Of a DNA stretch of 64,000 nucleotides, positions 17,085 through 29,458 are shown in pieces (within the stretch, counting starts at the first letter, position 1; each line of letters opens with the position of its first letter). Origin of the DNA: Methylophilales bacterium LSUCC0135. Its GTDB lineage: Bacteria; Pseudomonadota; Gammaproteobacteria; Burkholderiales; Methylophilaceae. The notes beneath the pieces are model-generated. The model ran no database searches. It saw nothing but the letters and a program-made list of their open reading frames with translations, and was not told where the DNA came from. The stretch is taken from positions 47,521 through 111,520 of the forward strand of contig MCAW01000003.1 in NCBI GenBank assembly GCA_001704575.1. Direction: 5' to 3'. The position numbers and the translations under genes were made by a program.

Positions 17085-17789
17085 ATGGCCAATTTTCATG
17101 TTCTGATCCCCGCCGCCGGTTCCGGCAGCCGCATGGGCAGCGATGTTCCAAAGCAGTATCTGCAGTTACTCGGGCTTCCCCTGATTGCGCATTGTCTCGA
17201 TACGTTTATCCGTAGTCCGCGTATTGCCGGCGTGCATGTGGTGATCAGCGCGGAAGACGGTGATTGGCAAAGGCAGCCGGTCAGCGCAACCCCCAGGCTC
17301 TTTGTCTACCGTTGCGGCGGTGAGACGCGCGCCGCTAGCGTATTGAACGGGCTCGTGGCGATGCAGGATGTTGCCGATGATGATTGGGTGCTGGTGCATG
17401 ACGCCGCACGCCCGGGGCTGACGCAGGCCTTGCTCAATCGTTTGCTCGACGCTGTGCAGGATGATGCCGTCGGCGGTTTGCTGGCGATTCCGCTGGCCGA
17501 TACCCTCAAGCGCGCGGACAGTGCGCAGCGTGTAGCCGCGACCGAGCCGAGAGCGGGACTCTGGCAGGCGCAGACGCCGCAGATGTTCCGCTACGGTTTT
17601 CTGAAGAAGGCTTTGCAGAACGCTGGTGCAACCCCGACCGATGAGGCACAGGCCATTGAAGCGCTCGGCCTGAAGCCGTTGCTGGTACCGGGGGAATTGC
17701 GCAATCTTAAGATTACCTATCCGCAAGATCTGGCGCTGGCGGAGGCGATATTGATGGCAGACCGTAACAAGAAGGAGGAAAGCAGATGA
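17085..17789 (+). CDS. ispD: 2-C-methyl-D-erythritol 4-phosphate cytidylyltransferase
   Basis: The start is set at the ATG at 17085, because [17 protein letters not shown] opens the enzyme; a frame to 17070 adds five residues. The nucleotide-binding signature is [18 protein letters not shown], followed by [14 protein letters not shown] with the conserved VHDAARP and by [16 protein letters not shown]. IspD transfers CMP from CTP to MEP in the methylerythritol phosphate route to isoprenoids. At 234 residues it is full length. The stop overlaps ispF by 4 bases (ATGA), giving a translationally coupled ispD-ispF pair, as in many proteobacteria. Confidence 0.97.
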   Translation: MANFHVLIPAAGSGSRMGSDVPKQYLQLLGLPLIAHCLDTFIRSPRIAGVHVVISAEDGDWQRQPVSATPRLFVYRCGGETRAASVLNGLVAMQDVADDDWVLVHDAARPGLTQALLNRLLDAVQDDAVGGLLAIPLADTLKRADSAQRVAATEPRAGLWQAQTPQMFRYGFLKKALQNAGATPTDEAQAIEALGLKPLLVPGELRNLKITYPQDLALAEAILMADRNKKEESR

Positions 17790-18268
17790 TCAGAATCGGA
17801 CATGGTTTTGACGTACACCAGCTGGTAGTGGGGCGGGCCTGCGTCATCGGCGGTGTCGATATTCCGCATGACAAGGGTTTGCAGGGTCACTCCGATGCTG
17901 ACGTGCTGTTGCATGCGATATGCGATGCCTTGCTGGGCGCGGCGGCGCTGGGCGATATCGGCAAGCATTTTCCGGATACGGATGCGCGCTACAAGGGCAT
18001 CGATTCGCGCGAATTATTGCGGCAAGTGCACATGCTTTTGCACGCCAAACATTTCGAAATCGTCAACATCGACGCCACCATCATGGCCGAAGCACCTAAA
18101 ATGGCGCCGCATATCGAACAGATGTGCTGCAACATTGCCAGCGATTGCGACATTCTGCGCGATTGCGTCAACGTCAAAGCAACAACGACGGAAAAACTCG
18201 GCTTTACCGGCCGTGGCGAGGGCATAGCGGCTGAGGCCGTGTGCCTGATCCAGCGCTACCAGATTTGA
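17786..18268 (+). CDS. ispF: 2-C-methyl-D-erythritol 2,4-cyclodiphosphate synthase
   Basis: The 160-residue enzyme starts [14 protein letters not shown], whose DVH supplies zinc ligands, and then [20 protein letters not shown] with the second metal site. The C-terminal end has [25 protein letters not shown], the family signature. IspF cyclises CDP-ME-2-phosphate with release of CMP, as a trimer in the cytosol. The start codon overlaps the ispD stop. The gene converges on smr with a 21-base gap. Confidence 0.97.
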   Translation: MIRIGHGFDVHQLVVGRACVIGGVDIPHDKGLQGHSDADVLLHAICDALLGAAALGDIGKHFPDTDARYKGIDSRELLRQVHMLLHAKHFEIVNIDATIMAEAPKMAPHIEQMCCNIASDCDILRDCVNVKATTTEKLGFTGRGEGIAAEAVCLIQRYQI

Positions 18269-18289
18269 TAGACCTGTTGCTATTCCGGA

Positions 18290-18823
18290 TCAGCCGGCTT
18301 TCAGCAGCACAATCACCGCGCCACTGCCGCCATCCTCGCGTCTGGCCTGGGCATAGGCGATCACTTCGTCTTTCTGCATCAGCCAGCTGCGCAATTTGTG
18401 TTTGAGTACCGGTTCCCGGTTTCTCGACCCCAGCCCCTTGCCGTGCACGATGCGCACGCAGCGGATTCCACGTTTTTTGCATTCGACCAGAAACTCGGCG
18501 ACATAGGCGCGCGCCTCGTCGGATACCATGCCGTGCAGGTCGATCGCCGCCTGCACGACCCAATGACCGCGCCGTAGCTTGCTGAGAATGTCCGGCGCAT
18601 GACCCTGCCGCAGATATAGCAGCTCCTCTCCGCTTTCCAGTTCGTGAGCGGGAATGTAATCGTCGCTGAGAGAGTCGATCAGCGCCTGCCGCTCGTCACG
18701 CAGGAACTGGCGCGGTGTCGGGCGTGGTTTGGGTGCTGCATGATAGACGCGCGATGAACGTAGCGGGCGGGCGTCGCCAACCGCCTTGCGGAAGAGTTCA
18801 AGATCGTCTTCATCGTTTGTCAT
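18290..18823 (-). CDS. Smr domain protein (putative DNA endonuclease)
   Basis: This 177-residue protein has an N-terminal linker (residues 1-85; ELFRKAVGDARPLRSSRVYH and so on) and a C-terminal Smr domain of about 85 residues. The domain begins AAIDLHGMVSDEARAYV with the LDLHG-type motif and has VRIVHGKGLGSRN with the HGKG motif. Stand-alone Smr proteins in proteobacteria are nicking endonuclease-like; the exact job is not known. It is leftward and convergent with ispF; trxB follows on the same strand after about 80 bases that include a degenerate CACAGAG repeat. Confidence 0.93.
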   Translation of the reverse strand: MTNDEDDLELFRKAVGDARPLRSSRVYHAAPKPRPTPRQFLRDERQALIDSLSDDYIPAHELESGEELLYLRQGHAPDILSKLRRGHWVVQAAIDLHGMVSDEARAYVAEFLVECKKRGIRCVRIVHGKGLGSRNREPVLKHKLRSWLMQKDEVIAYAQARREDGGSGAVIVLLKAG

Positions 18824-18836
18824 GTCGAAAATCCTT

Positions 18837-18900
18837 CACCACAGAGCACACGGAGTTGATGGCAGAAATACGAGCTTCGTGTGTTTTGCTTGGCGTGATG
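18837..18900. repeat. Degenerate CACAGAG palindromic element
   Basis: CACCACAGAGCACACGGAG (18837-18855) is the left arm of the same CACAGAG-type palindrome seen at 19916-20314 and 26252-26359. A degraded right arm, CTTCGTGTGTTTTGCTTGGCGTG, ends near 18900. It lies between trxB and smr. Confidence 0.4.
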
Positions 18901-18901
18901 G

Positions 18902-19891
<990 letters not shown>

Positions 19892-19915
19892 TTACCACGG
19901 AGGGCACTATAAGGT

Positions 19916-20314
19916 GCTTCAAAACTTTAACCACCGAGAACACAGAGGACACCGAGATTAAACATCTGGCTCCGTCCACTCTGTGCGCTCTGTGGTGAAT
20001 ACGGCTTGGTCAATCAACTTGCTTCAAAACTTTAACCACCAAGAACACGGAGCACACTGAGATTAACATCTGACTCCGTCCACTCTGTGCGCTCTGTGGT
20101 GAATACGGCTTGGTCAATCAACTTGCTTCAAAACTTTAACCACCAAGAACACGGAGCACACTGAGATTAACATCTGACTCCGTGCACTCTGTGTGCTTTG
20201 TGGTGAATACGGCTTGGTCAATCAACTTGCTTCAAAACTTTAACCACCAAGAACACGGAGCACACCGAGGTTAAACATCTGGCTCCGTGTACTCTGTGCG
20301 CTTTGTGGTGAATG
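19916..20314. repeat. Four tandem copies of a 104-105-base palindromic unit
   Basis: Copies begin with GCTTCAAAACTTTAACCACC at 19916, 20021, 20125 and 20229; the first three are 105, 104 and 104 bases long and the last is truncated after GTGGTGAAT. They differ at only a few bases. Each unit contains facing arms, ACCAAGAACACGGAGCACAC and CTCTGTGCGCTCTGTGGTG, so each could fold. It fills the 470-base gap between dps and trxB, where no protein gene is visible. Confidence 0.9.
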
Positions 20315-20322
20315 ACGTTTAA

Positions 20323-20790
20323 TCATTTCTCCAACAGGCTGCGCAGCATCCAGGCGGTCTTTTCATGCACTTGCAGGCGCTGGGTGAGCAGGTCTGCGCT
20401 GGCTTCGTCAGCTGCTTTTTCCGCCGCAGGGAATACCGAGCGGGCAGTGCGGCAGACGGCTTCATGGCCGGCAACCAGTTCGCGGATCATGTCCTGCGCC
20501 TTGGGCACGCCTTCGCTTTCCGGTATCGATGCCAGTTTGCTGAATTCGCGGTAAGTGCCGGGAGCCGGAAAATCCAGCGAGCGGATGCGTTCGGCAACCG
20601 CGTCGACCGCCAGTGCCAGTTCGTTATATTGGGTCTCGAACATCAGATGCAAGGTATTGAACATGGGGCCGGTGACGTTCCAGTGAAAATAGTGTGTTTT
20701 CAGGTAGAGCGTGTAGGTGTCGGCCAGCAGGTGCGAGAGGCCTTCGGCAATTTTTTTGCGGTCTTTTTCATTGATTCCGATATCCATCAT
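20323..20790 (-). CDS. dps: Dps family ferritin-like DNA-binding protein
   Basis: At 155 residues, with the four-helix bundle pattern of Dps. The ferroxidase site residues are in [18 protein letters not shown] and in the later [23 protein letters not shown] block, placed at the dimer interface. Dps dodecamers oxidise iron with hydrogen peroxide and protect DNA. The N-terminal [10 protein letters not shown] is basic. It lies 78 bases downstream of oxyR on the same strand, so peroxide control by OxyR is a reasonable inference. Downstream are the tandem repeats and trxB. Confidence 0.93.
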   Translation of the reverse strand: MMDIGINEKDRKKIAEGLSHLLADTYTLYLKTHYFHWNVTGPMFNTLHLMFETQYNELALAVDAVAERIRSLDFPAPGTYREFSKLASIPESEGVPKAQDMIRELVAGHEAVCRTARSVFPAAEKAADEASADLLTQRLQVHEKTAWMLRSLLEK

Positions 20791-20868
20791 GTTCTCCTTT
20801 TAGGTGATTCACTGAAATTCGCGTTGATTTCTCAATTATGGGGGCGCAGCGCGCGCGCGGCAAACCCC

Positions 20869-21813
20869 TTAATGACTCTCCTGCGGCGGCAGGTCGAGCG
20901 GCACGATGCCGGTCAGGTTGGCCTGCAGGATCGCCTGTCTGACGGCTTCGACCGCTTGTGGACGCGGGAAACTCTTGCGCCAGGCCAGCGCGACGCGGCG
21001 CATGGGCGCGGGCTGGTCGAACGGCCGGAAAGCCAGCATACGGTTTTCTTCACGTGTCGGTACGCAGGCGGTGCTGGGCAGCACGGTCATGCCGACGCCG
21101 GATGTCACCATGTAGCGGATGGTTTCCAGCGAACTGCCTTCCAGCGTCTGCTGGATGCCGCTGGCGGTCTGCGTGTTGCCCAGGCTGGGGCAGATTTTCA
21201 GCACCTGGTCGCGGAAGCAGTGGCCGGCACCGAGCAGCAGCACGGTTTCATCGGCCAGTTTTTCCGGTGCAATGGTTTTTTCCGCTGTCCACGGATGGTC
21301 GGCTGGCATTGCCAGCTGGAAGGGCTCGTCATATAGCGCCTGGGTGACGACACCGGGTTCTGAAAACGGCAGCGAGATGATGATGACATCCAGCTTGCCG
21401 CGTTTAAGCAGCTCGCGCAGATCGCCGGTGTAACTCTCCTGTACGATCAGCTGCATCGCAGGTGCGCGCTCGCGCAGGATGGGGATGATCTGCGGCAGCA
21501 GGTAAGGCCCGACCGTATAAATGGCACCAAGCCGCAACGGGTGGCCGAGCGGGTCGCCGCTCTGCTGCGCGATGGTTTTGATGCTGGCAGCTTCTTCCAG
21601 AATGCGTGCGGCCTGTGCGACGATCTGTTCGCCGACATGGGTCAGGCTGATCTCGTTGGAGGCACGCTCGAATATCGCGACGCCGAGTTCTTCTTCCAGC
21701 TTCTTGATGCCTACGCTGAGCGTCGGCTGGCTGACGAAGCATGCGTCGGCGGCGCGGCCGAAATGGCGTTCGCGGGCAACAGCTACCACATAGCGGAGTT
21801 CAGTAAGCGTCAT
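20869..21813 (-). CDS. oxyR: Hydrogen-peroxide sensor OxyR (LysR family)
   Basis: The 314-residue protein has an N-terminal winged-helix domain (LRYVVAVARERHFGRAADACF) and a LysR substrate domain. The two redox cysteines of OxyR are in GHCFRDQVLKIC, separated by eight residues as in the E. coli pair C199/C208, which form a disulfide on peroxide exposure. Other OxyR marks are LGAIYTVGPYLLPQIIP and EGSSLETIRYMV. It is divergent from ftsK (about 160 bases apart) and precedes dps on the same strand, a usual pairing in betaproteobacteria. Confidence 0.95.
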   Translation of the reverse strand: MTLTELRYVVAVARERHFGRAADACFVSQPTLSVGIKKLEEELGVAIFERASNEISLTHVGEQIVAQAARILEEAASIKTIAQQSGDPLGHPLRLGAIYTVGPYLLPQIIPILRERAPAMQLIVQESYTGDLRELLKRGKLDVIIISLPFSEPGVVTQALYDEPFQLAMPADHPWTAEKTIAPEKLADETVLLLGAGHCFRDQVLKICPSLGNTQTASGIQQTLEGSSLETIRYMVTSGVGMTVLPSTACVPTREENRMLAFRPFDQPAPMRRVALAWRKSFPRPQAVEAVRQAILQANLTGIVPLDLPPQESH

Positions 21814-21969
21814 GTCGAATCTGGATTCACCGGAGAAATTTCAGCCAACTATTTTACGCGGATTTCATCGCCTGCGCGGCGCTGGCCGGAGTCTTTTCTC
21901 GCTGTTAGAAAGCAGCATTGATGCTGCTATAATCAATTCGTTCAATCCATAGCGCCGGGTCCAGCCATC

Positions 21970-24282
21970 TTGTTTTTCCAGAAAAAATCTTCAGCAGTCA
22001 ACAGCCGCCTTGTGAAGCCGGCCGCCAGTGCCGAGAATCCGAAGAAGGCGCGGCTGGTGCGCGAAGCCTGGTGGCTGGCACTGGTTGCAATCGGTATTTT
22101 CCTGGCGTTGATCCTTTTTACCTATCACCGCGACGATCCTTCATGGTCGCACAGCGCCAGCGATGCCGCGCTCATACACAATGCAGGCGGTGCGCTCGGC
22201 GCCTGGTTGTCGGATATCCTGCTCTACCTGTTCGGTTTCTCTGCCTGGTGGTTTGTCGTGCTGAGTTTTTATGCGATGTGGCTGGTCTATATCAAGCTCG
22301 AAGCCGCTAATAACGAGCAGCCGCTACTGATTTTCAACATCGTCGGTTTTGGCATGCTGCTGCTGGCTTCGGCTACGCTGGAAGCCGGCCATATCATGGC
22401 CTTGCCTGCCGAGCTGCCGCTTTCGCCGGAACGCGGCGGACTGATCGGTACTGTCTTTGACGGCTTGCTGCAAAGCCTGCTCGGTTTTGCCGGTTCGACC
22501 ATGGCCTTGCTGCTGCTGTTTGCCGTCGGCTTCAGTCTGTTTACCGGCTGGTCGTGGATACTGATTACGGAAAAACTTGGCACCGTGCTCGAATGGATTT
22601 ACAGCAAATCCGTCAACAGCTGGCAGGATTGGCAGGACCGAAAGGCCGGCAAGATGGCTGAGCAATTGCGCAGCGAGTTTGTCGAGAGCGAGCGCAAGCG
22701 CACCGAAGACCGGCCTCCGATACAGATCGTCACCCCCGCGCTGGAGATTCCGAAAAGCGAGCGGGTGCAGAAGGAAAAGCAGGTTTCCCTGTTCGAAGGT
22801 ATTCCCGACACCCCGCTGCCGCCGCTGCATTTGCTGGATGAGGCCAAGGGCGAAATCGAAGTGCAGTCGGCCGAGACACTTGAATTCACCTCGCGGCTGA
22901 TTGAGCGCAAGCTGATGGATTTCGGCATCGAGGTCAAGGTGGTCACTGCATTGCCCGGGCCTGTCATCACGCGCTACGAGCTGGAGCCGGCTCCCGGCGT
23001 AAAAGGCAGTCAGGTCACCAATCTGGTCAAGGACCTGGCCCGCGCGCTTTCTGTCGTTAGCGTGCGCGTGGTTGAAACCATTCCCGGCAAGACCTGCATG
23101 GGGCTGGAAATACCGAACCCGAAGCGGCAGATTGTTTTTCTTTCCGAGATACTCGGTTCGCAGGTCTATCACGACATGCATTCGCCGCTCGCCATCGCGC
23201 TCGGCAAGGATATCGCCGGCAAACCGGTGGTGGCGGACCTGACGAAAATGCCGCATGTGCTGGTGGCAGGTACGACCGGTTCAGGCAAGTCGGTGGCCAT
23301 CAACGCCATGATTTTGAGCTTGGTCTACAAGGCCGAGCCGAGTCAGGTGCGCCTGATTCTGGTCGATCCGAAAATGCTGGAGCTGTCGGTCTATGAAGGC
23401 ATTCCGCACCTGCTGGCGCCGGTGGTGACCGATATGCGGCAGGCTGCCAGCGCATTGAGCTGGTGCGTGGCCGAGATGGAGCGCCGCTACAAACTGATGT
23501 CGGTACTGGGCGTGCGCAACCTGGCCGGGTACAACCAGAAAATACGTGAGGCGACCAAGGCTGAAACCAGTATTCCGCACCCGTTCTCGCTGACGCCGGA
23601 AACCCCCGAGCCGCTGGAGGAAATGCCGACCATCGTGGTGGTCATCGACGAACTGGCCGATCTGATGATGGTGGTCGGCAAAAAGGTGGAAGAACTGATT
23701 GCCCGCCTCGCGCAGAAGGCACGTGCCTGCGGCATTCATCTGGTACTGGCAACGCAGCGGCCTTCGGTCGATGTCATTACCGGCCTTATCAAGGCCAATA
23801 TTCCGACCCGCGTCGCATTCCAGGTCTCCAGCAAGATCGACTCGCGCACCATACTCGACCAGATGGGCGCCGAGGCTTTGCTCGGCCAGGGTGACATGCT
23901 CTATCAGCCGCCCGGCACCAGCAATCCGCAGCGCATCCACGGTGCCTTTGTTTCCGATCAGGAAGTGCATCGCGTGGTCGATTATCTAAAAACGCTGGGT
24001 GAACCTAATTACATCGAAGGCATTCTGACCGGTGAGACGGAAGAAAACGGCGATGCCGGTTTCAGTGCAGGTGAGGGCGGCGGCGAAGCCGACCCGCTTT
24101 ATGACGAGGCCGTCGCCATCGTTCTGAAAACCCGCCGCGCGTCGATTTCTTCCGTTCAGCGCCAGCTTCGCATCGGCTACAACCGTGCCGCCCGACTGAT
24201 CGAGGATATGGAACGTGCCGGCCTGGTTTCTGCCATGCAGAGCAACGGCAACCGTGAAGTGCTGGCACCAAAATCAGAATGA
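21970..24282 (+). CDS. ftsK: DNA translocase FtsK
   Basis: The 770-residue protein begins at a TTG with four N-terminal membrane segments (residues about 30-210), a basic linker and the RecA-like motor. Walker A is [15 protein letters not shown] near residue 435, Walker B is [11 protein letters not shown], and the winged-helix gamma domain at the end has [35 protein letters not shown] for KOPS recognition (residues 698-733). It pumps DNA at the septum and activates dif recombination. The start is inferred from the absence of a better upstream codon. Downstream lolA and rarA follow with 16- and 17-base gaps, forming a typical operon. Confidence 0.95.
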   Translation: MFFQKKSSAVNSRLVKPAASAENPKKARLVREAWWLALVAIGIFLALILFTYHRDDPSWSHSASDAALIHNAGGALGAWLSDILLYLFGFSAWWFVVLSFYAMWLVYIKLEAANNEQPLLIFNIVGFGMLLLASATLEAGHIMALPAELPLSPERGGLIGTVFDGLLQSLLGFAGSTMALLLLFAVGFSLFTGWSWILITEKLGTVLEWIYSKSVNSWQDWQDRKAGKMAEQLRSEFVESERKRTEDRPPIQIVTPALEIPKSERVQKEKQVSLFEGIPDTPLPPLHLLDEAKGEIEVQSAETLEFTSRLIERKLMDFGIEVKVVTALPGPVITRYELEPAPGVKGSQVTNLVKDLARALSVVSVRVVETIPGKTCMGLEIPNPKRQIVFLSEILGSQVYHDMHSPLAIALGKDIAGKPVVADLTKMPHVLVAGTTGSGKSVAINAMILSLVYKAEPSQVRLILVDPKMLELSVYEGIPHLLAPVVTDMRQAASALSWCVAEMERRYKLMSVLGVRNLAGYNQKIREATKAETSIPHPFSLTPETPEPLEEMPTIVVVIDELADLMMVVGKKVEELIARLAQKARACGIHLVLATQRPSVDVITGLIKANIPTRVAFQVSSKIDSRTILDQMGAEALLGQGDMLYQPPGTSNPQRIHGAFVSDQEVHRVVDYLKTLGEPNYIEGILTGETEENGDAGFSAGEGGGEADPLYDEAVAIVLKTRRASISSVQRQLRIGYNRAARLIEDMERAGLVSAMQSNGNREVLAPKSE

Positions 24283-24298
24283 TCATGCGGGAAATGCC

Positions 24299-24907
24299 AT
24301 GAAAAAATTTGTTTTATCGCTGTTGCTGGCGGCACCCATCTTGGCTCATGCGGCCGGTGCCGACAGATTGAAGGAATTCTTCGAAAAAACCGGCGCCATG
24401 CGCGCCAAATTCGAACAGGTGGTGACTGACAACCGCGGCCAGAAAGTGCAGGAAGTCAGCGGCACCATGCAGCTATTGCGCCCGGGTAAATTCCGCTGGG
24501 ACTACAACAAGCCATATCCGCAGGAGATTGTCGGCGATGGCGGCCGTATCTGGCTCTATGATCCGGAGTTGAATCAGGTCACGGTACGCAACATGAGCGA
24601 GGCCATCGGCTCCAGCCCGGCGGCGCTGCTGGCAGGCAGCAAGGAAGTGGAGAAAAACTTTATCCTGGAAAATCTGAAGTCGCCAGACAAGCTCGAATGG
24701 GTTCTGGCCAGACCGAAAGACCGCGACAGTGGTTTTGACGAGGTGCGGCTCGGTTTCGGCAGGAACGGTCTCGAACAGATGCAGATGCAGGACAGCTACG
24801 GCAACACCACCAGCATCCGCTTCTCCGGGCTGGAACGCAATCCGCGTCTGGATGCACAGAGCTTCATGTTCAAACCGCCGGCAGGCGCCGATATCGTCGG
24901 CGAATGA
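24299..24907 (+). CDS. lolA: Outer-membrane lipoprotein carrier LolA
   Basis: The start at 24299 is chosen because KKFVLSLLLAAPILAHA is a signal peptide; a frame beginning at 24215 overlaps ftsK. The mature protein begins AGADRLKEFFEKTGAMRAKFEQ and has SGTMQLLRPGKFRWDY, IVGDGGRIWLYDPELNQVTV and the hydrophobic RFSGLERNPRLDAQ block typical of LolA. It ferries lipoproteins from LolCDE to LolB through the periplasm; no lolCDE or lolB genes are in this window. Length 202 is normal. Confidence 0.95.
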   Translation: MKKFVLSLLLAAPILAHAAGADRLKEFFEKTGAMRAKFEQVVTDNRGQKVQEVSGTMQLLRPGKFRWDYNKPYPQEIVGDGGRIWLYDPELNQVTVRNMSEAIGSSPAALLAGSKEVEKNFILENLKSPDKLEWVLARPKDRDSGFDEVRLGFGRNGLEQMQMQDSYGNTTSIRFSGLERNPRLDAQSFMFKPPAGADIVGE

Positions 24908-24924
24908 CGTAAACGGTCAGCCGT

Positions 24925-26238
24925 ATGAGCAGCCTGTTTGAACCTGTCAGCCCGCAAGCACCGCTTGCGGAAAGGCTGCGGCCGAAATCGCTGGGTGACG
25001 TCGTCGGTCAGTCGCATCTGCTCGGCGAAGGCAAGCCGCTCAAGCTGGCGTTCAGTTCCGGCAAACTGCCGTCCATGATTCTCTGGGGGCCGCCCGGTGT
25101 CGGCAAGACCACGCTGGCGCGGCTGATTGCCAACACTGCCGATGCCGAATTCATCCCGATCTCGGCCGTGCTCTCCGGCATCAAGGATATCCGCGAGGCA
25201 GTCGAGCTGGCAGAGAACACGCTGCAGCAATCCGGCCGCAAGACCATTCTGTTTGTCGACGAGGTGCACCGTTTCAACAAGGGCCAGCAGGATGCCTTTC
25301 TGCCTTTTGTCGAGAGCGGGCTGATCACCTTCATCGGCGCAACGACGGAAAACCCCTCATTTGAAGTCAACAGTGCGCTGTTGAGCCGCGCCCAGGTATT
25401 CGTACTCAGCGCCTTGTCTGAAGCGGAGCTCGGTCAGTTGCTGGAGCGTGCGCAAGCCGTCATGCAAGCCCCTGCGATGACGGCTGAAGTGCGCGAACAG
25501 GTGCTGGCTTATGCGGACGGCGACGCCAGACGCTTGCTGAACTTTGTCGAAGGATTGTTCAACGCTGCGGCTTCCGCCGATGTGAAGGAAATCGACGAAG
25601 CATTCCTGCAAACCACCATGGCCAGCAAGCTGCGTCGTTTCGACAAGGGCGGCGAGGCGTTCTACGACCAGATTTCGGCGCTGCACAAATCGGTACGCGG
25701 CTCCAATCCGGATGCCGCGCTTTACTGGTTTCTGCGCATGCTGGACGGAGGTGCAGACCCGCTTTATCTGGGCCGCCGAATCATCCGCATGGCGATCGAG
25801 GATATCGGTATTGCCGACCCGCGCGCGCAGAGCATGGCGCTAGAAGCCTGCCAGATTTACGAACGTCTCGGTTCTCCGGAAGGCGAGCTGGCGCTGTCGA
25901 ATGCCGTTATCTACCTCGCCGTGGCACCCAAGAGTAATGCCGCCTACATGGCCTATAACGAAGCCAAGTCTTTCGTCGCTGCCGACAAATCGCGGCCGGT
26001 ACCGTTGCACCTCAGAAACGCGCCGACCAAGCTCATGAAAGCGCTGGATTACGGCAAGGAATACCGTTACGCACATCATGAGCCTGAGGCTTATGCCGCC
26101 GGTGAAACCTATTTACCGGACGAAATGCCGCAGGTCAGCTTCTATGAACCCACGCCGCGCGGTTTGGAAGGTAAAATTGGCGAAAAGCTGAAGCACCTGC
26201 GCGAGTTGGACCGGCAGGCAGGCAAAAAGAACAAATAG
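24925..26238 (+). CDS. rarA: Replication-associated recombination ATPase RarA
   Basis: The 437-residue AAA+ protein shows Walker A GPPGVGKTTLARLIANT, Walker B FVDEVHRFNKGQQDA, and sensor-region blocks TFIGATTENPSFEV and DARRLLNFVEGL. The C-terminal domain (LHKSVRGSNPDAALYWFLRML) is typical of RarA/MgsA, which act at stalled forks and clamp unloading. It follows lolA by 17 bases. Downstream of its stop is a 108-base palindromic repeat before serS, so the ftsK-lolA-rarA unit probably ends here. Confidence 0.96.
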   Translation: MSSLFEPVSPQAPLAERLRPKSLGDVVGQSHLLGEGKPLKLAFSSGKLPSMILWGPPGVGKTTLARLIANTADAEFIPISAVLSGIKDIREAVELAENTLQQSGRKTILFVDEVHRFNKGQQDAFLPFVESGLITFIGATTENPSFEVNSALLSRAQVFVLSALSEAELGQLLERAQAVMQAPAMTAEVREQVLAYADGDARRLLNFVEGLFNAAASADVKEIDEAFLQTTMASKLRRFDKGGEAFYDQISALHKSVRGSNPDAALYWFLRMLDGGADPLYLGRRIIRMAIEDIGIADPRAQSMALEACQIYERLGSPEGELALSNAVIYLAVAPKSNAAYMAYNEAKSFVAADKSRPVPLHLRNAPTKLMKALDYGKEYRYAHHEPEAYAAGETYLPDEMPQVSFYEPTPRGLEGKIGEKLKHLRELDRQAGKKNK

Positions 26239-26251
26239 CAAAACAATATTC

Positions 26252-27803
<1,552 letters not shown>

Positions 27804-27808
27804 GGACG

Positions 27809-29458
27809 ATGGCGGTCTATCAGGAACTCGCTTTACTTCTACTGCTTGCGGCCGCAGTGGGCGCGCTGGCCGTAAGGCTGCGGCAACCGCTGATTGTCGC
27901 TTTCATACTGGTCGGCATGCTGGCCGGGCCTTCGGCTTTCGGCTGGGTGCAGGCGCACAGCGAAATCAACCTGCTGGCGCAACTGGGTATTACCATCCTG
28001 TTGTTCGTCGTCGGGCTCAAGCTGGATCTGCATCTGGTCAGAAATCTCGGCCCGGTGGCGCTGGCGACCGGACTCGGTCAGCTGGCCTTCACCATCTTTT
28101 TCGGCTATCTGATTGCGCGCGGCCTCGGCATCGAGCAAATCACTGCGCTGTATATAGCGATTGCGCTGACCTTTTCCAGCACCATCATCATCGTCAAGCT
28201 GCTCTCCGACAAGCGTGAAATCGATTCGCTGCACGGGCGTATTTCGATGGGTTTTCTGATCGTGCAGGATATCGCTGTCGTTATCGCCATGGTGCTCATG
28301 AGCGCCTACGGTGCCGGTGCGGACGAGGGCGCCCTGGGCATGACGGCGTTGATGCTGGTGCTGAAGATGATGGCCATGCTGGCCGCGGTTGCCTTCATGA
28401 TGCGCTATGTATTGCCGCGCCTGTTGCATCATCTGGCGCAATCGAGCGAACTGCTTCTGGTGTTTGCCATTGCCTGGGGAACAACGCTGGCCATGCTGGG
28501 TGACGTGGCCGGTTTCAGCAAGGAAGTCGGCGCTTTTCTTGCCGGTTTTTCGCTGGCCTCGACCAGCTACCGCGAAGCGATCAGTTCGCGCCTGACCTCG
28601 CTGCGCGATTTTCTGCTGCTGTTTTTCTTTATCGACCTCGGCGCCAAGCTGGAGCTGGGCTCGCTCGGCACAGCCATTCCCGAAGCCAGCGTGCTCTCGT
28701 TGTTTGTGCTGATCGGCAATCCGCTCATCGTGCTTGCCATCATGGGCTATATGGGCTATCGCAAGCGCACCGGTTTTCTTGCCGGGCTGACGGTTGCGCA
28801 GATCAGCGAATTCTCCATCGTGTTTGCCGCGATGGGTGTCACTCTTGGTCACATCAGCATAGAAGCGGTCGGGCTCATTACCCTGGTGGGGCTGGTAACG
28901 ATTACCGCTTCGACCTACATGATTCTCTATTCGCAGCCGCTGTATGAATTGTGCCGTCCCTGGCTTGGCGTATTCGAGCGCAAGAAGCCGTTCCGCGAGA
29001 TGGCGTTTGAGCATGGGCGCAAGCTTCAGATCGAAGCGGATGTCATCGTTTTCGGCATGGGGCGTTTCGGCGGACGTCTGGCGAAAGCGCTGCATGCCCA
29101 GGGGGTGGCGGTGCTCGGCATCGACTTTGACCCTGAGGTGACCAGGTTATCCATGCGCCACGAGATTCCCGTTCGTTTCGGCGATGCGGAAGACCCGGTC
29201 ATGGTCGGTACGCTACCGCTGGCTTCGGCGCGCTGGGTGGTCAGCACCATCAGCGATGTCGATCTCAATCTGTCATTGGTGAAAGCCTTGCGCCACCACG
29301 GATACGAAGGCAATATCGCCACGACGGCACATCTTGCAGCCGACGCTGCGCGGCTCAAGCGGGCCGGCGTCACCAGAGTGCTGCAACCGTTCGAGGACGC
29401 AGCCGATTTCGCCGCGAAAACACTATTCGACGAAGCCTATCAGGGAGCAAAACCATGA
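27809..29458 (+). CDS. CPA2 cation:proton antiporter with TrkA_N domain (Kef/YbaL-like)
   Basis: The 549-residue protein has about 12 membrane helices (Na_H_Exchanger fold) up to residue 400, containing ITILLFVVGLKLDLH and SLASTSYREAISSRLTSLRD, and then a cytosolic TrkA_N/RCK domain beginning DVIVFGMGRFGGRLAKALHAQ (GXGXXG nucleotide-binding). Such proteins exchange K+ or Na+ for protons; the ion is not readable from sequence. Length is normal for the branch. It starts 5 bases after serS, and the next gene overlaps by 4 bases, so kef-usp-usp is probably one operon. Confidence 0.9.
   Translation: MAVYQELALLLLLAAAVGALAVRLRQPLIVAFILVGMLAGPSAFGWVQAHSEINLLAQLGITILLFVVGLKLDLHLVRNLGPVALATGLGQLAFTIFFGYLIARGLGIEQITALYIAIALTFSSTIIIVKLLSDKREIDSLHGRISMGFLIVQDIAVVIAMVLMSAYGAGADEGALGMTALMLVLKMMAMLAAVAFMMRYVLPRLLHHLAQSSELLLVFAIAWGTTLAMLGDVAGFSKEVGAFLAGFSLASTSYREAISSRLTSLRDFLLLFFFIDLGAKLELGSLGTAIPEASVLSLFVLIGNPLIVLAIMGYMGYRKRTGFLAGLTVAQISEFSIVFAAMGVTLGHISIEAVGLITLVGLVTITASTYMILYSQPLYELCRPWLGVFERKKPFREMAFEHGRKLQIEADVIVFGMGRFGGRLAKALHAQGVAVLGIDFDPEVTRLSMRHEIPVRFGDAEDPVMVGTLPLASARWVVSTISDVDLNLSLVKALRHHGYEGNIATTAHLAADAARLKRAGVTRVLQPFEDAADFAAKTLFDEAYQGAKP

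Noticed and set aside
16994..17085. GGTGCA-GCC-TGCACC hairpin after amtB as a terminator
   Set aside because: The stem is convincing but it is followed only by CTTTGTCT, so evidence for termination is weak.
27839..29095. A 418-residue open frame antisense to the first antiporter gene
   Set aside because: It is a shadow of high-G+C codon bias; the opposite strand has the real CPA2/TrkA_N protein with all motifs.
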